This document shows, piece after piece, positions 18,625-26,996 of a stretch of 64,000 bases of DNA. The notes beneath the pieces were generated by a model that saw only the letters and a list, made by a program, of their open reading frames with translations, did no database searches and was not told the origin of the DNA. The position numbers and the translations under genes were made by a program. The stretch is from Geminicoccus sp036263595 (GTDB lineage: Bacteria; Pseudomonadota; Alphaproteobacteria; Geminicoccales; Geminicoccaceae): positions 4,656-68,655 of the forward strand of contig NZ_DATAGQ010000132.1 in NCBI RefSeq assembly GCF_036263595.1. The letters run 5' to 3'. Positions within the stretch are counted from its first letter, which is position 1, and the number at the start of each line of letters is the position of its first letter.

Positions 18625-19176
18625 ATGCCATGTACGGGAGTTCTTCCGCTGACCCGGCTAGACAGCTTCATTCGCCGGCTCGTGGCGCAGCGTGCGGTCC
18701 TTGACGCTGCGGTCGACCTTCTAGAAGGGCGCGGCGGTTCGGTGCTGGAGATGGGGCTAGGCAACGGACGGAGCTTCGATCACCTGCGCGCAAGGCTGCC
18801 GGGACGCCGGATCGTGGTCATCGAGCGCGACCCCAAGCCCCATCCGGCCTGCATGCCGCCATGCCCCGATCTCGTTGTCGGCACCTTCGAGGAGATCCTG
18901 CCACGCGCGGCGGAGCTCCTCCCTGCCGACCTCGTGCTCGTGCATGCGGACATGGGCACTGGTGATGACCAACGCAACGCGCGGCTGGCAGATGTCGTTG
19001 CCCAGGGGCTGGAGGGCTTCCTGCCCGAGGGCTGTCTGGTCGCAAGTGATCAGGCATTGCCGCGCGAGGTGTACAAGCCATTGCCGATCCCCGACGGCAT
19101 CGAGCCTGGACGTTATCATCTATATCGCGTGACAAGATCTACGGCCGCACACATCATGGTCGATGCGAGCACTTGA
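18625..19176 (+). CDS. SAM-dependent methyltransferase-like protein
   Basis: A 183-residue small Rossmann-type protein. SAM-site motif I reads GGSVLEMGLGNGRSFDHL, followed by an acidic motif II end (IVVIERDPKPHP) and LVLVHADMGTG. The N-terminal helix LDSFIRRLVAQRAVLDAAV is typical of this compact methyltransferase group. The substrate is unknown. The ATG at 18625 is the only sensible ATG; homologous sequence seems to begin a few codons later (LTRLDSF), so a later non-ATG start is possible. The next gene (MBL hydrolase) starts 52 bp downstream. Confidence 0.78.
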   Translation: MPCTGVLPLTRLDSFIRRLVAQRAVLDAAVDLLEGRGGSVLEMGLGNGRSFDHLRARLPGRRIVVIERDPKPHPACMPPCPDLVVGTFEEILPRAAELLPADLVLVHADMGTGDDQRNARLADVVAQGLEGFLPEGCLVASDQALPREVYKPLPIPDGIEPGRYHLYRVTRSTAAHIMVDAST

Positions 19177-19228
19177 GCGTCGCCTGGAGTGCGGTCTAAT
19201 GCTCGTGTCGGTGTGAAACGGCGGGAAC

Positions 19229-20068
19229 ATGGGTCAGCCGTCGAGCTTTTCCATACGATTCTGGGGTGTGCGCGGCACCGTCCCGGTTCCTGGACCTGCC
19301 ACGCTTCGCTACGGAGGCAACACGCCGTGCGTGGAGATGCGCTGTGGCGGGCAGCAATTGATCTTCGACGCCGGGACCGGCCTTCGAGCACTAGGACGGA
19401 AGATGGTCCTGGACTGCCAGCAATGCGGTGCGCACGTCTTCCTCAGCCATACCCATGTCGATCACGTCAACGGCTTCGCCTTCTTCAAGCCTGCCTATCA
19501 TGCCGGCAATCGCCTCAAGCTTTGGAACGGCCACCTGCTGCGACAGGGACGCAGGCTGCAGCAGGTAGTTGATACCATGATGCAGCGCCCGTTCTTCCCA
19601 GTCCCCTTCGACATCATGCACGCGGATATCTCCTTCGAGGACTTCGAGGCAGGTGACACGCTGCAGCCGGTTGCCGGGATCCGCATGCGCACGCACTTCC
19701 TGCCGCACCCCGGCGGCGCCACCGGCTACCGCGTCGAATTTGGGGATCGCGCCGCCTGCTATGTGACCGACATCGAACATGCGGAAGGGCGCCTCGACGA
19801 GGACGTGCTGCGCCTCATCGACGGTGCCGACCTCGTCATCTACGACGCGACGTTCACCGAAGAGGAATATGTAAACTATCGGGGCTGGGGCCACTCAACT
19901 TGGCAGGAAGGAGTGCGCCTGTGCAAGGCCGCGGGTGCGAAGCGGCTGGTGACGTTCCACCATGAACCGGACCACGACGACGAGTTCCTGGACCAGATCG
20001 CCGCCCAGTTGGACAAGACGATGCCGGGCTCGGTGGTGGCCCGCGAAGGGCTGGTCATCGAGCTGTGA
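19229..20068 (+). CDS. MBL-fold metallo-hydrolase (cyclic phosphodiesterase-like)
   Basis: A 279-residue metallo-beta-lactamase-fold protein. It begins with the characteristic FSIRFWGVRGTVPVPGP and YGGNTPCVEM, then the metal motif SHTHVDHVNGF (HxHxDH), further ligands in THFLPHPGG, a DIEH stretch (YVTDIEHAEG) and a final His in FHHEPDHDD. This start and layout fit the phosphoribosyl cyclic phosphate/cyclic nucleotide phosphodiesterase-like group. Its stop overlaps the next methyltransferase start by 4 bp (GTGA). The biological substrate is undetermined. Confidence 0.88.
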   Translation: MGQPSSFSIRFWGVRGTVPVPGPATLRYGGNTPCVEMRCGGQQLIFDAGTGLRALGRKMVLDCQQCGAHVFLSHTHVDHVNGFAFFKPAYHAGNRLKLWNGHLLRQGRRLQQVVDTMMQRPFFPVPFDIMHADISFEDFEAGDTLQPVAGIRMRTHFLPHPGGATGYRVEFGDRAACYVTDIEHAEGRLDEDVLRLIDGADLVIYDATFTEEEYVNYRGWGHSTWQEGVRLCKAAGAKRLVTFHHEPDHDDEFLDQIAAQLDKTMPGSVVAREGLVIEL

Positions 20069-20865
20069 GCATGACTGTCGCATCAGAGCGCCCGGGGTTC
20101 TTCATCCCCTACCGCCATGCTGCCTCTGTCCGCCCTTGTGCGTACCCGGCGCTGGAACCGATTTTCCTCGCTGCCGAGCCCGAGATGCTAAGCAGCCTCG
20201 CGAGAACCGAGCGCCATGCCGCACAGCTCCATGCCCGCAGTGGTCCGCCGCCTCGCCCCCGGTTCGATCAGGAATGGTTCCCGCGCCTGGACGCGGCCCA
20301 GGCCTATTCCCTGGTCCGCGCGCAGCACCCCGGCCGGATCGTCGAGATCGGCAGCGGGCATTCGACCCGCTTCCTTGCCCAGGCGATCGCGGATGCCGGC
20401 AGCCCGACCGAGCTGCACTGCATTGATCCCGAGCCGAGGGCTGATATCCAGGCGCTCCCGCTCTCCCACCATGCGCGCCGCCTCGAGGAACTCGATGCAC
20501 AGGCCCTGGCGGCCCTGCTTGGGCCGGGCGACATCCTGTTCGTCGATTCCAGCCACCTACTGGTGCCCGGTGGCGACGTCGACCGGATCGTCAACGATCT
20601 GCTGCCCCGCCTGCCTAGCGGCGTGCTCTTGCACGTCCATGACATCTTCCTGCCTGATCCTTACCCGGATGCCTGGACCTGGCGTGGCTATGCGGAGCAG
20701 AGCCTGATCGCGGTCCTCCTGCACGCGGGCGGCTGGCGGCTTCTCTGGTCGAGCCACTGGCTGGCGACGCGTCACGCGGCCCGGATCGCGGCCGGCCCAC
20801 TTAGCACCCTGCCCCTGCGCCCGGGCGTACCCGAAACCTCGCTCTGGCTGGTCCGCACGTCCTGA
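20065..20865 (+). CDS. Class I SAM-dependent methyltransferase (family 24-like)
   Basis: A 266-residue protein. Core Rossmann elements: RIVEIGSGHSTRFLAQAI (SAM motif I), ELHCIDPEPR, a DILFVDSSHLLVPGGDVD stretch with the conserved DSSH, and VLLHVHDIFLPDPYP, a pattern of methyltransferase family 24 enzymes. The GTG at 20065 overlaps the MBL gene stop; an ATG two codons later (20071) is an equal alternative. Co-translated with the MBL hydrolase and probably in one unit with the smaller methyltransferase and DedA genes. Substrate unknown. Confidence 0.82.
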   Translation: MSMTVASERPGFFIPYRHAASVRPCAYPALEPIFLAAEPEMLSSLARTERHAAQLHARSGPPPRPRFDQEWFPRLDAAQAYSLVRAQHPGRIVEIGSGHSTRFLAQAIADAGSPTELHCIDPEPRADIQALPLSHHARRLEELDAQALAALLGPGDILFVDSSHLLVPGGDVDRIVNDLLPRLPSGVLLHVHDIFLPDPYPDAWTWRGYAEQSLIAVLLHAGGWRLLWSSHWLATRHAARIAAGPLSTLPLRPGVPETSLWLVRTS

Positions 20866-20884
20866 TCCCGATCAGCAGGCCACC

Positions 20885-21529
20885 ATGTTCGAGATCCTGT
20901 CCGCTCCCTGGCTGCACCACGCGATCCAAGCCTATGGCCTATGGGCGCTGTTCGTGGTGGTGGCCCTGGAGAGCATGGGTTTGCCGTTGCCCGGCGAGAC
21001 CGCACTCATCAGCGCCGCCGTGTACGCCGGCACAACCCACGGGCTGCCCATCGCCGCAGTCATCGGGATCGCCGCCGCTGGCGCGATCGCCGGGGACAAT
21101 CTCGGCTTCCTGATCGGCCGCCGGATCGGCCTGCCGATGCTGGAGCGCTACGGACGCCACGTCGGCTTCGACAAGGGCCGTCTCAAGCTCGGCCAGTATC
21201 TGTTCTTGCGCCACGGCGGCAAGATCGTGTTCCTTGGTCGCTTCGTCGCCTTCCTGCGCGCGTTTGCCGCCGTGCTCGCCGGCACCAACCGGATGCCCTG
21301 GCCGCACTTCCTGGTCGCCAACGGCCTGGGCGGCCTCTGCTGGTCCACCTTGTTTGGGGTTGGCGCCTATCTGTTTGGCCAGGAGATCCACCGGGTCGCA
21401 GGCCCGGTCGGCCTCGTCGTGCTGGCCAGTGCCCTGCTCCTCGTCGTGCTCGCCACCCACCTCCTGCGCCGGCACGAAGCGGAATGGACGGCTCGCGCGA
21501 TGGCGGCTCTGCCGGATGACGCGCGATGA
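20885..21529 (+). CDS. DedA-family membrane protein
   Basis: A 214-residue DedA/SNARE-associated (VTT) protein with about five TM segments. Family motifs seen: ESMGLPLPGETALISAAVYAG, the charged FLIGRRIGLPMLERYGRH re-entrant region, FLGRFVAFLRAFAAVLAGTNRM with the conserved Arg in GRF, and GxxxW-like GGLCWSTLFGVGAY. DedA proteins translocate polyprenyl-phosphate or phospholipids and support envelope homeostasis. It starts 19 bp after the methyltransferase, probably the last gene of that run. Confidence 0.92.
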   Translation: MFEILSAPWLHHAIQAYGLWALFVVVALESMGLPLPGETALISAAVYAGTTHGLPIAAVIGIAAAGAIAGDNLGFLIGRRIGLPMLERYGRHVGFDKGRLKLGQYLFLRHGGKIVFLGRFVAFLRAFAAVLAGTNRMPWPHFLVANGLGGLCWSTLFGVGAYLFGQEIHRVAGPVGLVVLASALLLVVLATHLLRRHEAEWTARAMAALPDDAR

Positions 21530-21766
21530 TCCAGCAGGCGTGGCTGCGCCCGCGCAGCTCCGTGCCTTCGCCGCGGAGGCTTCCGTGGCGAGCATTTCCG
21601 GCCAGGCTCCAGACGAAGGTCCTGCCATTGACCGGAGCGCGATGATCATGAACCCGGTTGTCGCTGACCTCTGCTTGGCAGGAGCGTAGAAGCGCCCAAG
21701 AACTGAGGGCAGTTAGCCTTTGAACGAGTTATGTTGATGGGTGTCTACATTGAGTGCCGCGTGCAC

Positions 21767-22238
21767 CTGAGGTGCTGATGAATTTCACCGGGAACGAGCT
21801 CGGCACTGCGGCGAAGGCATCAGCGCAGCGTTTGCGGCAGTCGTGGCTGCCGCCTACTGTCTGGTCCTGCCCTTCGTCCAGCAGGGCGATCTGCACGCCG
21901 CCGAGATCAGCCGGCTCGCGCCCATGTTCTTTGCCGTGACGGCAGCATCCCTGGTGGTCGATTCCCAGCGCAACATGCTGGCGGCGGTTCTCCGCCCGTT
22001 TCATGACACGAGGTTCGCGATGTGGAACGGGTTGATCGCCCTATGGCTGATCGCGCTGCCTGCAGGCTACCTGTTTGCCTTCATGCTCAACATGGGCCCA
22101 GCAGGTCTGCGGTACGGCACGCTCACTCGGGTGGTCGTCGGGCTGGCGCTGCATGCCGGGCACCATGCCCGCACACGCGAGTTTCGCTTGGCCGCCAACG
22201 CCACCATGACCGCGGTGGACGCTCGGCTGCAGGCCTAA
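21767..22238 (+). pseudogene. MATE efflux transporter remnant (C-terminal third)
   Basis: Reading from about 21767 gives DEFHRERARHCGEGISAAF, then hydrophobic helices and VVDSQRNMLAAVLRPFHDT, MWNGLIALWLIALPAGYLF and MGPAGLRYGTLTRVVVG, the C-terminal part of NorM-like MATE transporters, ending normally at a TAA (22236-22238). About 300 upstream residues are missing; the preceding 237 bp (21530-21766) contain no recognisable transporter sequence. A GTG at 21843 could start a 131-residue fragment, but this would lack the first bundle and half of the second. The frame is undisturbed, suggesting a deletion of fairly recent age. Confidence 0.75.
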
Positions 22239-22552
22239 CCGCCCACCGATCGCCGGATCGTTTCCAGCTGGACGATCTGGAACAGGCGCGGCATCCACTC
22301 CTTGAAGCGGCCGGAGAAGATGGCGTGCTCGTCGGCGCCCAGTGCAGCCTGGGCCGCCGCCGCTCGGTGTGGCTCGCCAGAAAGCGTAGGGGCGTCCACA
22401 CGACCAAGCCAGTGCCGTAGCAGGCCGACCGGCTGACCCTGATCGAAGTGTACCGACGGTTCCCGCCTCGCCATCGAGCCCCTCAGCAGTACAGCCACCG
22501 GTACGGGTGCCCTGGCAGCAGCGTCGCAGACCGCATCGAGCAGCGCCTGCAC
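22235..22552 (-). CDS. Unrecognised 105-residue reading frame
   Basis: A GTG-started frame reading VQALLDAVCDAAARAPVPV, then AVLLRGSMARREPSVHFD, GLLRHWLGRVDAPTLSG and FKEWMPRLFQIVQLETIRR. It looks like protein rather than a random frame (balanced hydrophobic/charged pattern) but may be the 3' part of a longer gene: an in-frame stop lies just 9 codons upstream of the GTG. The layout faintly recalls the end of a nuclease-related (NERD-like) domain; I do not assign it. Its stop overlaps the MATE remnant end. The 241 bp between it and the FAD oxidase gene hold no gene I can support. Confidence 0.35.
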   Translation of the reverse strand: MQALLDAVCDAAARAPVPVAVLLRGSMARREPSVHFDQGQPVGLLRHWLGRVDAPTLSGEPHRAAAAQAALGADEHAIFSGRFKEWMPRLFQIVQLETIRRSVGG

Positions 22553-22793
22553 CTGCTCCCCCAGAGGCCCGAACGTCCTCTACCCGGAGGAAGTGGCAGT
22601 TCCGGCAAAGATCGAAGGGAGGAAGCGCCATGGGATGCCCGTTACGATGCTATCCGGAGCACCACACTGAACGAGCCGGAGCAGCATGAAACCTTCTGCA
22701 CCTAGAAGATGCCACAGGTCAGACGTCTCCGATGCCCGTTCAACCTGCAGATATCCGGACTGACGATCCGAAACTGGACAGTCGTTCGGCCTC

Positions 22794-24167
22794 CTACCGT
22801 TCGTAGAGCGCCTGAGCTTTCACGTTTCCGTCATAGTCCGGCTGGTGCCAGCCGATCATCTTGCCCGGATTCAGGAGACCCTTCGGGTCGGTCTCCCGCT
22901 TGAAGGCCAGCTGCACAGGATCGACCCGCTTCATCCCGCCTTCCTCGAGCGTGAAGACGTGCGGGTTGAAGATGGGGCAGCCCGACCGGTTGAAGTCCTC
23001 GATGATCTCGTTCAGCCGCTGCTCGGTCGAGTAGCGCACCAGGGGCAGGCCGAAGCAGGTGGTCTGCCCGCCGAACCGGACGAACTCCAGATGCATCGGC
23101 ACTTCGTCGCCGTAGCGGTCCGTCATCTGCTCGACCAGGCGCACATGATCCGGTGGTGGGAACAGCACCTGCAGGTAGGTGAGATCGCGCTCGTACTTCA
23201 GTGCATGCAGGGTCGTATGGTTCCAGGAGTATTCGAACAGCGGGACACCCCGCTCGTCCAGCACATAGGGCCGCTCGATGACGATCCTGCCGCCATGCTC
23301 GGCAACCACGTCGCGTAGGGCGTCGATGGCAAATGGCGCCACCATGAGCAGCACAACCGATTCGTCGGCCTGGACATCATGCTGGAACAGGTACCGAGCA
23401 CCTATCGGTGCGGCGATGGCCGTTACCAGCTTCTTCAGGATCCCGGGCTCCGACGCCACGGCGTCCGCCAAGCGGACGGCACGCATGAAGTCGTCGGCGG
23501 CGACCACCAGTTCGAGCCAGGGAATCGCGCTGGCCAGCGGCAGGACGAGTTCGGTGATGACCGCATTGGTGCCATAGGCATGATTGACCTTCTGGATCTC
23601 GTCGCCGCGCAAGGTGAGGATACGCGGCTCCTCTTCCATGGTGACGATGCGGCAGGAAAGGATGTTACCACGGTCACGCAGCAGGCCGTGAGTGATCGAG
23701 CCGATTCCGGAGCTGCCGCCGGCTATATAGCCGCCGATCGTCGCCGACTTGTGCGTGCTCGGGTGGAAGCGCAGTTCTTGGCCCGTCGCATGAGCGGCAA
23801 GGTCGATGTCCATCATGCGCGCGCCTGCCTGGACGGACACGGTGCCGCTCTCGATCGCAAGGACGCGGTTCAGCTTCGACAGGTCGAGAACGATCCCGCC
23901 ATGCAGCGGCATCGCCTGCCCATAGTTGCCGGTCCCGGCACCTCGTACGGTCACCGGGACGTCGTGCCGATAGGCTTGGCGAAGAACCCGAACGACCTCG
24001 GCCTCGTCGCGCGGGCTCACCACCGCGTCCGCTTGGCAATGATCGAGCTGTCGCTTGAGGACCGGCGAGTACCAGTAGAAGTCCCGCGAGCGCCGCCGCA
24101 CCTTCTGCGGCTGCGTCTCGACGTCGAGCCCGGCGATCGCGTCCAGGAGGCGGTTGATAGCAGTCAC
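22794..24167 (-). CDS. FAD-binding oxidase (GlcD/VAO type)
   Basis: A 457-residue flavoprotein of the vanillyl-alcohol-oxidase/GlcD family. The PCMH FAD domain shows VVSPRDEAEVVRVLRQAY, VTVRGAGTGNYGQAMPLHGG, LRFHPSTHKSATIGGYIAGG and GSSGIGSITHGLLRD. The C-terminal substrate domain ends with KRETDPKGLLNPGKMIGW. No cysteine-rich iron-sulfur extension is present. The GTG at 24167 overlaps the amidohydrolase stop (GTGA); the open frame continues upstream only as a shadow of that gene. It is last in the importer-amidohydrolase operon, so it probably oxidises a hydroxy acid or alcohol made from the imported compound. Confidence 0.88.
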   Translation of the reverse strand: MTAINRLLDAIAGLDVETQPQKVRRRSRDFYWYSPVLKRQLDHCQADAVVSPRDEAEVVRVLRQAYRHDVPVTVRGAGTGNYGQAMPLHGGIVLDLSKLNRVLAIESGTVSVQAGARMMDIDLAAHATGQELRFHPSTHKSATIGGYIAGGSSGIGSITHGLLRDRGNILSCRIVTMEEEPRILTLRGDEIQKVNHAYGTNAVITELVLPLASAIPWLELVVAADDFMRAVRLADAVASEPGILKKLVTAIAAPIGARYLFQHDVQADESVVLLMVAPFAIDALRDVVAEHGGRIVIERPYVLDERGVPLFEYSWNHTTLHALKYERDLTYLQVLFPPPDHVRLVEQMTDRYGDEVPMHLEFVRFGGQTTCFGLPLVRYSTEQRLNEIIEDFNRSGCPIFNPHVFTLEEGGMKRVDPVQLAFKRETDPKGLLNPGKMIGWHQPDYDGNVKAQALYER

Positions 24168-25387
24168 ACGGGCACTCCGACGATCGGATCGAGCAGTTCG
24201 TAAAGCGGAGGCTGGGCTTCGATGAACTGCCCTTGACGCACCACCTGCCGCCGGACCTGGGGCCGGCTCAGGACTTCGCTGAAGCTGCGCCCTTCCAGGA
24301 TGATGAAGTCGGCTGGACCACCCGTCACGATCTGGCTGGTCGTGCCCATCAGTCGCGCCGGCGTCGTGGTGACCGTATCGAGCCAGCCGTCGAACGGATG
24401 ATCCAGCTGCGCGATGCGGACAGCTTCCCGGAACACTTCCACGGGGTCGAGGTCGCCGTAGGCATAGAACGGGTCCCGGGTGTTGTCCGAGCCGAACGCC
24501 ACCGGGATGCCGCGAGCACGGGCTTCGTGCACCAGCGTGACCCCGCGCAGGCGAGGCGTGCGGCCGGGCGTCCTGTCCTGGAGGTACATGTTGCACATCG
24601 GAAGCGAGACGATGGCCAAGCCGGCATCGGCCACCTTGTCGAGCGTGCGCAGCGCTGTGGCCTCGTCCTGCACCGCGAGGGAGCAGCAATGGCCACAGAC
24701 GACCGGGCGGTCGAAGCCGGTCGAGCGAACGGCGTCCGCGATCAGGTCGAGTACTCGTGCGGACGGGTCCATGCTTTCATCGACGTGCAGGTCGACATCC
24801 AGCCCATGCCGCCCCGCCAGATCGAACAGACAGGCGAGTTGTCGCTCAACATCCGGTGTCATCAAGGGAAAGCCGCCCAGGAGCCCGCCATGCTCCGCGA
24901 CGAGCCGGACCAGATCCATGCCGGCAGTCCCGTCATAAAGCTCGGTCGGCACCAGACAGACCGCCTGCAGGTCAATGCGGCCCGCCCACTCTTCCGCGAC
25001 CCTGGTGAAGGCCGGCCAGGTGCTGCGGGGAAGATCGCCCAGCGAATCCAGGTGGGTCCGGATGGCCCGTGTCCCATGGGCATAGGCGCATTGCAGGGAG
25101 AACGTCATCCGTGCCGTGACATCGGCGGCGGTCCACCGCTCGTGATCGGCATGGACGGCCTCCAGTGCACCCGGGAAACTGCCATCCGGGTTCGGGCGGC
25201 GCGGCGTGATGTGGCCCTTGTCGAGATGGGTATGGAGGTCGATGGGACAGGGCCAGACCATCCGCCCCGCCAGGTCGCGGCCAGATCCATCGGGCGAATG
25301 AGGCCCGAGCGAGGCGATCCTGCCTCCTTCCACCAGCAGATCATAGCGGCCGGAGCGGCCGGGCAATGTGAGGTTGACGAGCTTCAT
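24164..25387 (-). CDS. Cytosine deaminase-like amidohydrolase
   Basis: A 407-residue amidohydrolase-superfamily enzyme of the CodA branch. Metal and catalytic motifs seen: IDLHTHLDKGH, DLHVDESMDPSARVLD (Glu acid/base), VVCGHCCSLA (metal His) and VAFGSDNTRDPFYAYGD (Asp). The C-terminal beta-domain reads GGPADFIILEGRSFSEVLSRP. Same layout as cytosine deaminase and creatinine/isoguanine deaminases, which open or deaminate N-heterocycles. ATGA overlap with the permease and GTGA overlap with the FAD oxidase tie import to hydrolysis. The exact ring cannot be read from sequence. Confidence 0.88.
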   Translation of the reverse strand: MKLVNLTLPGRSGRYDLLVEGGRIASLGPHSPDGSGRDLAGRMVWPCPIDLHTHLDKGHITPRRPNPDGSFPGALEAVHADHERWTAADVTARMTFSLQCAYAHGTRAIRTHLDSLGDLPRSTWPAFTRVAEEWAGRIDLQAVCLVPTELYDGTAGMDLVRLVAEHGGLLGGFPLMTPDVERQLACLFDLAGRHGLDVDLHVDESMDPSARVLDLIADAVRSTGFDRPVVCGHCCSLAVQDEATALRTLDKVADAGLAIVSLPMCNMYLQDRTPGRTPRLRGVTLVHEARARGIPVAFGSDNTRDPFYAYGDLDPVEVFREAVRIAQLDHPFDGWLDTVTTTPARLMGTTSQIVTGGPADFIILEGRSFSEVLSRPQVRRQVVRQGQFIEAQPPLYELLDPIVGVPV

Positions 25388-26205
25388 CGTTCGCGAGCCA
25401 GTGCGCTGTCATGCCAGCGGTGGAGAAGGAGCCAGGAAACGAACGACGTCAGGCCAAAGATCGCGACGCCCGTGAAGGCCAGGAGCAGCAGGCAGGCGAA
25501 CATGCCAGGGATGTTCATCCGATAGCTGTTCTCCAGGACACGGTAGGCTAGTCCAGTCCCGGTCCCGGCAGTGCCGGCGACGTACTCCGCCACGACTGCC
25601 GCGATCAGCGACAGGCCGCCCGACACCTTCAGGCCAGCCAGGAAGTAGGGCAGCGCGGATGGCAGGCGGAGCTGCGTCAGGGTCTGCCAGCGCGAGGCGC
25701 CATAGAGCTGGAACAGATCCACCAGGTTGTGATCGGCGGAATGAAGGCCGATCGTGGTATTGGACAGGATCGGGAAGAACGCGACGATCCAGGCGCACAG
25801 CAGGAGTGCCGCGTAGGTGCTGGGAACGTAGATGATGATCAAGGGCGCGATCGCCACAACGGGCGTCACCTGCAGCACCACTGCGTAGGGAAGAAAGGCA
25901 CGCTCGATCCAGGGACTCTGCGCGAACAGGATCGCGAGCGCCCCGCCGCCCAGCACTGAGAACAGCAGCGCCAGCCCCGTGATCTGGATGGTGACCAGCC
26001 AGGAGGGGACCAGGGACGGGAAGTCCGTCCACAGGGAGTCGAACACCCGGGACGGCGACGGCATGAGGTAATGCGGGATCTCATAAATCCGCACCGCAGC
26101 CTCGCACGAGCCGAGCAGGACGGCAGCCACTGCGAGTGGCAGGATGATCTTCAGCAGGCGGCCACTGCCAGGGTCCTCCGGCGCATCGTCGACGTCCGCA
26201 CGCAT
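25384..26205 (-). CDS. ABC transporter permease (TauC/SsuC/ThiX-like)
   Basis: A 273-residue permease with about six TM helices. The EAA-like coupling loop reads LFQLYGASRWQTLTQLRLPSALPYFLAGL. The ATG at 26205 overlaps the ATPase stop (ATGA); an earlier in-frame start would run into the ATPase gene. It belongs to the nitrate/sulfonate/taurine/HMP-type importers and pairs with the NMT1-like binding protein of the same operon. Confidence 0.92.
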   Translation of the reverse strand: MRADVDDAPEDPGSGRLLKIILPLAVAAVLLGSCEAAVRIYEIPHYLMPSPSRVFDSLWTDFPSLVPSWLVTIQITGLALLFSVLGGGALAILFAQSPWIERAFLPYAVVLQVTPVVAIAPLIIIYVPSTYAALLLCAWIVAFFPILSNTTIGLHSADHNLVDLFQLYGASRWQTLTQLRLPSALPYFLAGLKVSGGLSLIAAVVAEYVAGTAGTGTGLAYRVLENSYRMNIPGMFACLLLLAFTGVAIFGLTSFVSWLLLHRWHDSALARER

Positions 26206-26996
26206 CACTGCTCCATCGCGCGGCGAAGGGCGGCGGACACCGCGCGACAATGGCGGTTGTAGCTCTCCGACATCCGGAATGCCTCATCGCGTGGAAAAGG
26301 TGCATCGACCGGAAGGTCGGCGACGATGCGGCCGGGCCTTGCCGCCATCACCAGGATCCGCGAACTGAGGAAGACCGATTCGTAGACGCTGTGCGTCACG
26401 AACACGGTGGTGAAACGCCGCTCCGTCCAAAGATGCAGCAGATCGCCGTTGAGGCGGCTCCGGGTGATCTCGTCCAGGGCCGCGAAGGGCTCGTCCATCA
26501 GCAGGATGCGCGGTTGGGTCACCAGGGCGCGCGCGATGCTGACGCGCATCTTCATGCCGCCAGAGAGCTCGCGCGGATAGCTCGCCGCGAAGCCCTCCAG
26601 CCCCACCATCTCCAGCGCTTCTTCGACCCTTGGCATGGAAGCCCGGTAGCGCAGGCCTTGCAGCTTCAAGGGTAGATGGACGTTCCGGGCCACCGAAGCC
26701 CAAGGCATGAGCGTCGGCTCCTGGAACACGAAGCCGATGTCATGTCGGTCAGGTGGTTCGGACCAAGCGATTCGCCCCGACGATGGCCTGCCGAGGCCGG
26801 CGAGCAGCCGAAGGGCCGTACTCTTCCCGCAGCCGGACGGCCCGAGGAGAGATACGAACTCGCCGGCACCGATGCCGACGTCCAGGCCCACCAGTGCTTT
26901 GGTTCCGTTCCTGAAGGTCTTGCCGACCCCCTCGAACCGCACCAGCGGTGACGACACCTGGCTTGGCCGCTCCAGGAGATCGGACGCCACCGTCAC
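26205..26996 (-). CDS. ABC transporter ATP-binding protein (TauB/ThiZ-like)
   Basis: A 263-residue ATPase: Walker A GPSGCGKST, Q-loop FVFQEPTLMPWASV, signature LSGGMKMRVSIARALV, Walker B RILLMDEPFAALDE and switch His in VFVTHSVYES. The FQEPTLMPW and GGMKMR variants are typical of the taurine/nitrate/pyrimidine subfamily. Chained by 4-bp overlaps to the binding protein upstream and the permease downstream. Confidence 0.94.
   Translation of the reverse strand: MTVASDLLERPSQVSSPLVRFEGVGKTFRNGTKALVGLDVGIGAGEFVSLLGPSGCGKSTALRLLAGLGRPSSGRIAWSEPPDRHDIGFVFQEPTLMPWASVARNVHLPLKLQGLRYRASMPRVEEALEMVGLEGFAASYPRELSGGMKMRVSIARALVTQPRILLMDEPFAALDEITRSRLNGDLLHLWTERRFTTVFVTHSVYESVFLSSRILVMAARPGRIVADLPVDAPFPRDEAFRMSESYNRHCRAVSAALRRAMEQ

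Noticed and set aside
21530..21766. Continuation of a frame overlapping the dedA 3' end (to 21689)
   Set aside because: It is out of frame with dedA, lacks its own start signal and has shadow-like composition.
22553..22793. Plus-strand stretch reading VLYPEEVAVPAKIEGRKRHG before the FAD oxidase gene's 3' end
   Set aside because: Protein-like for about 30 codons but ends in a stop after 12 more residues, has no start or neighbours in frame, and no family could be named.
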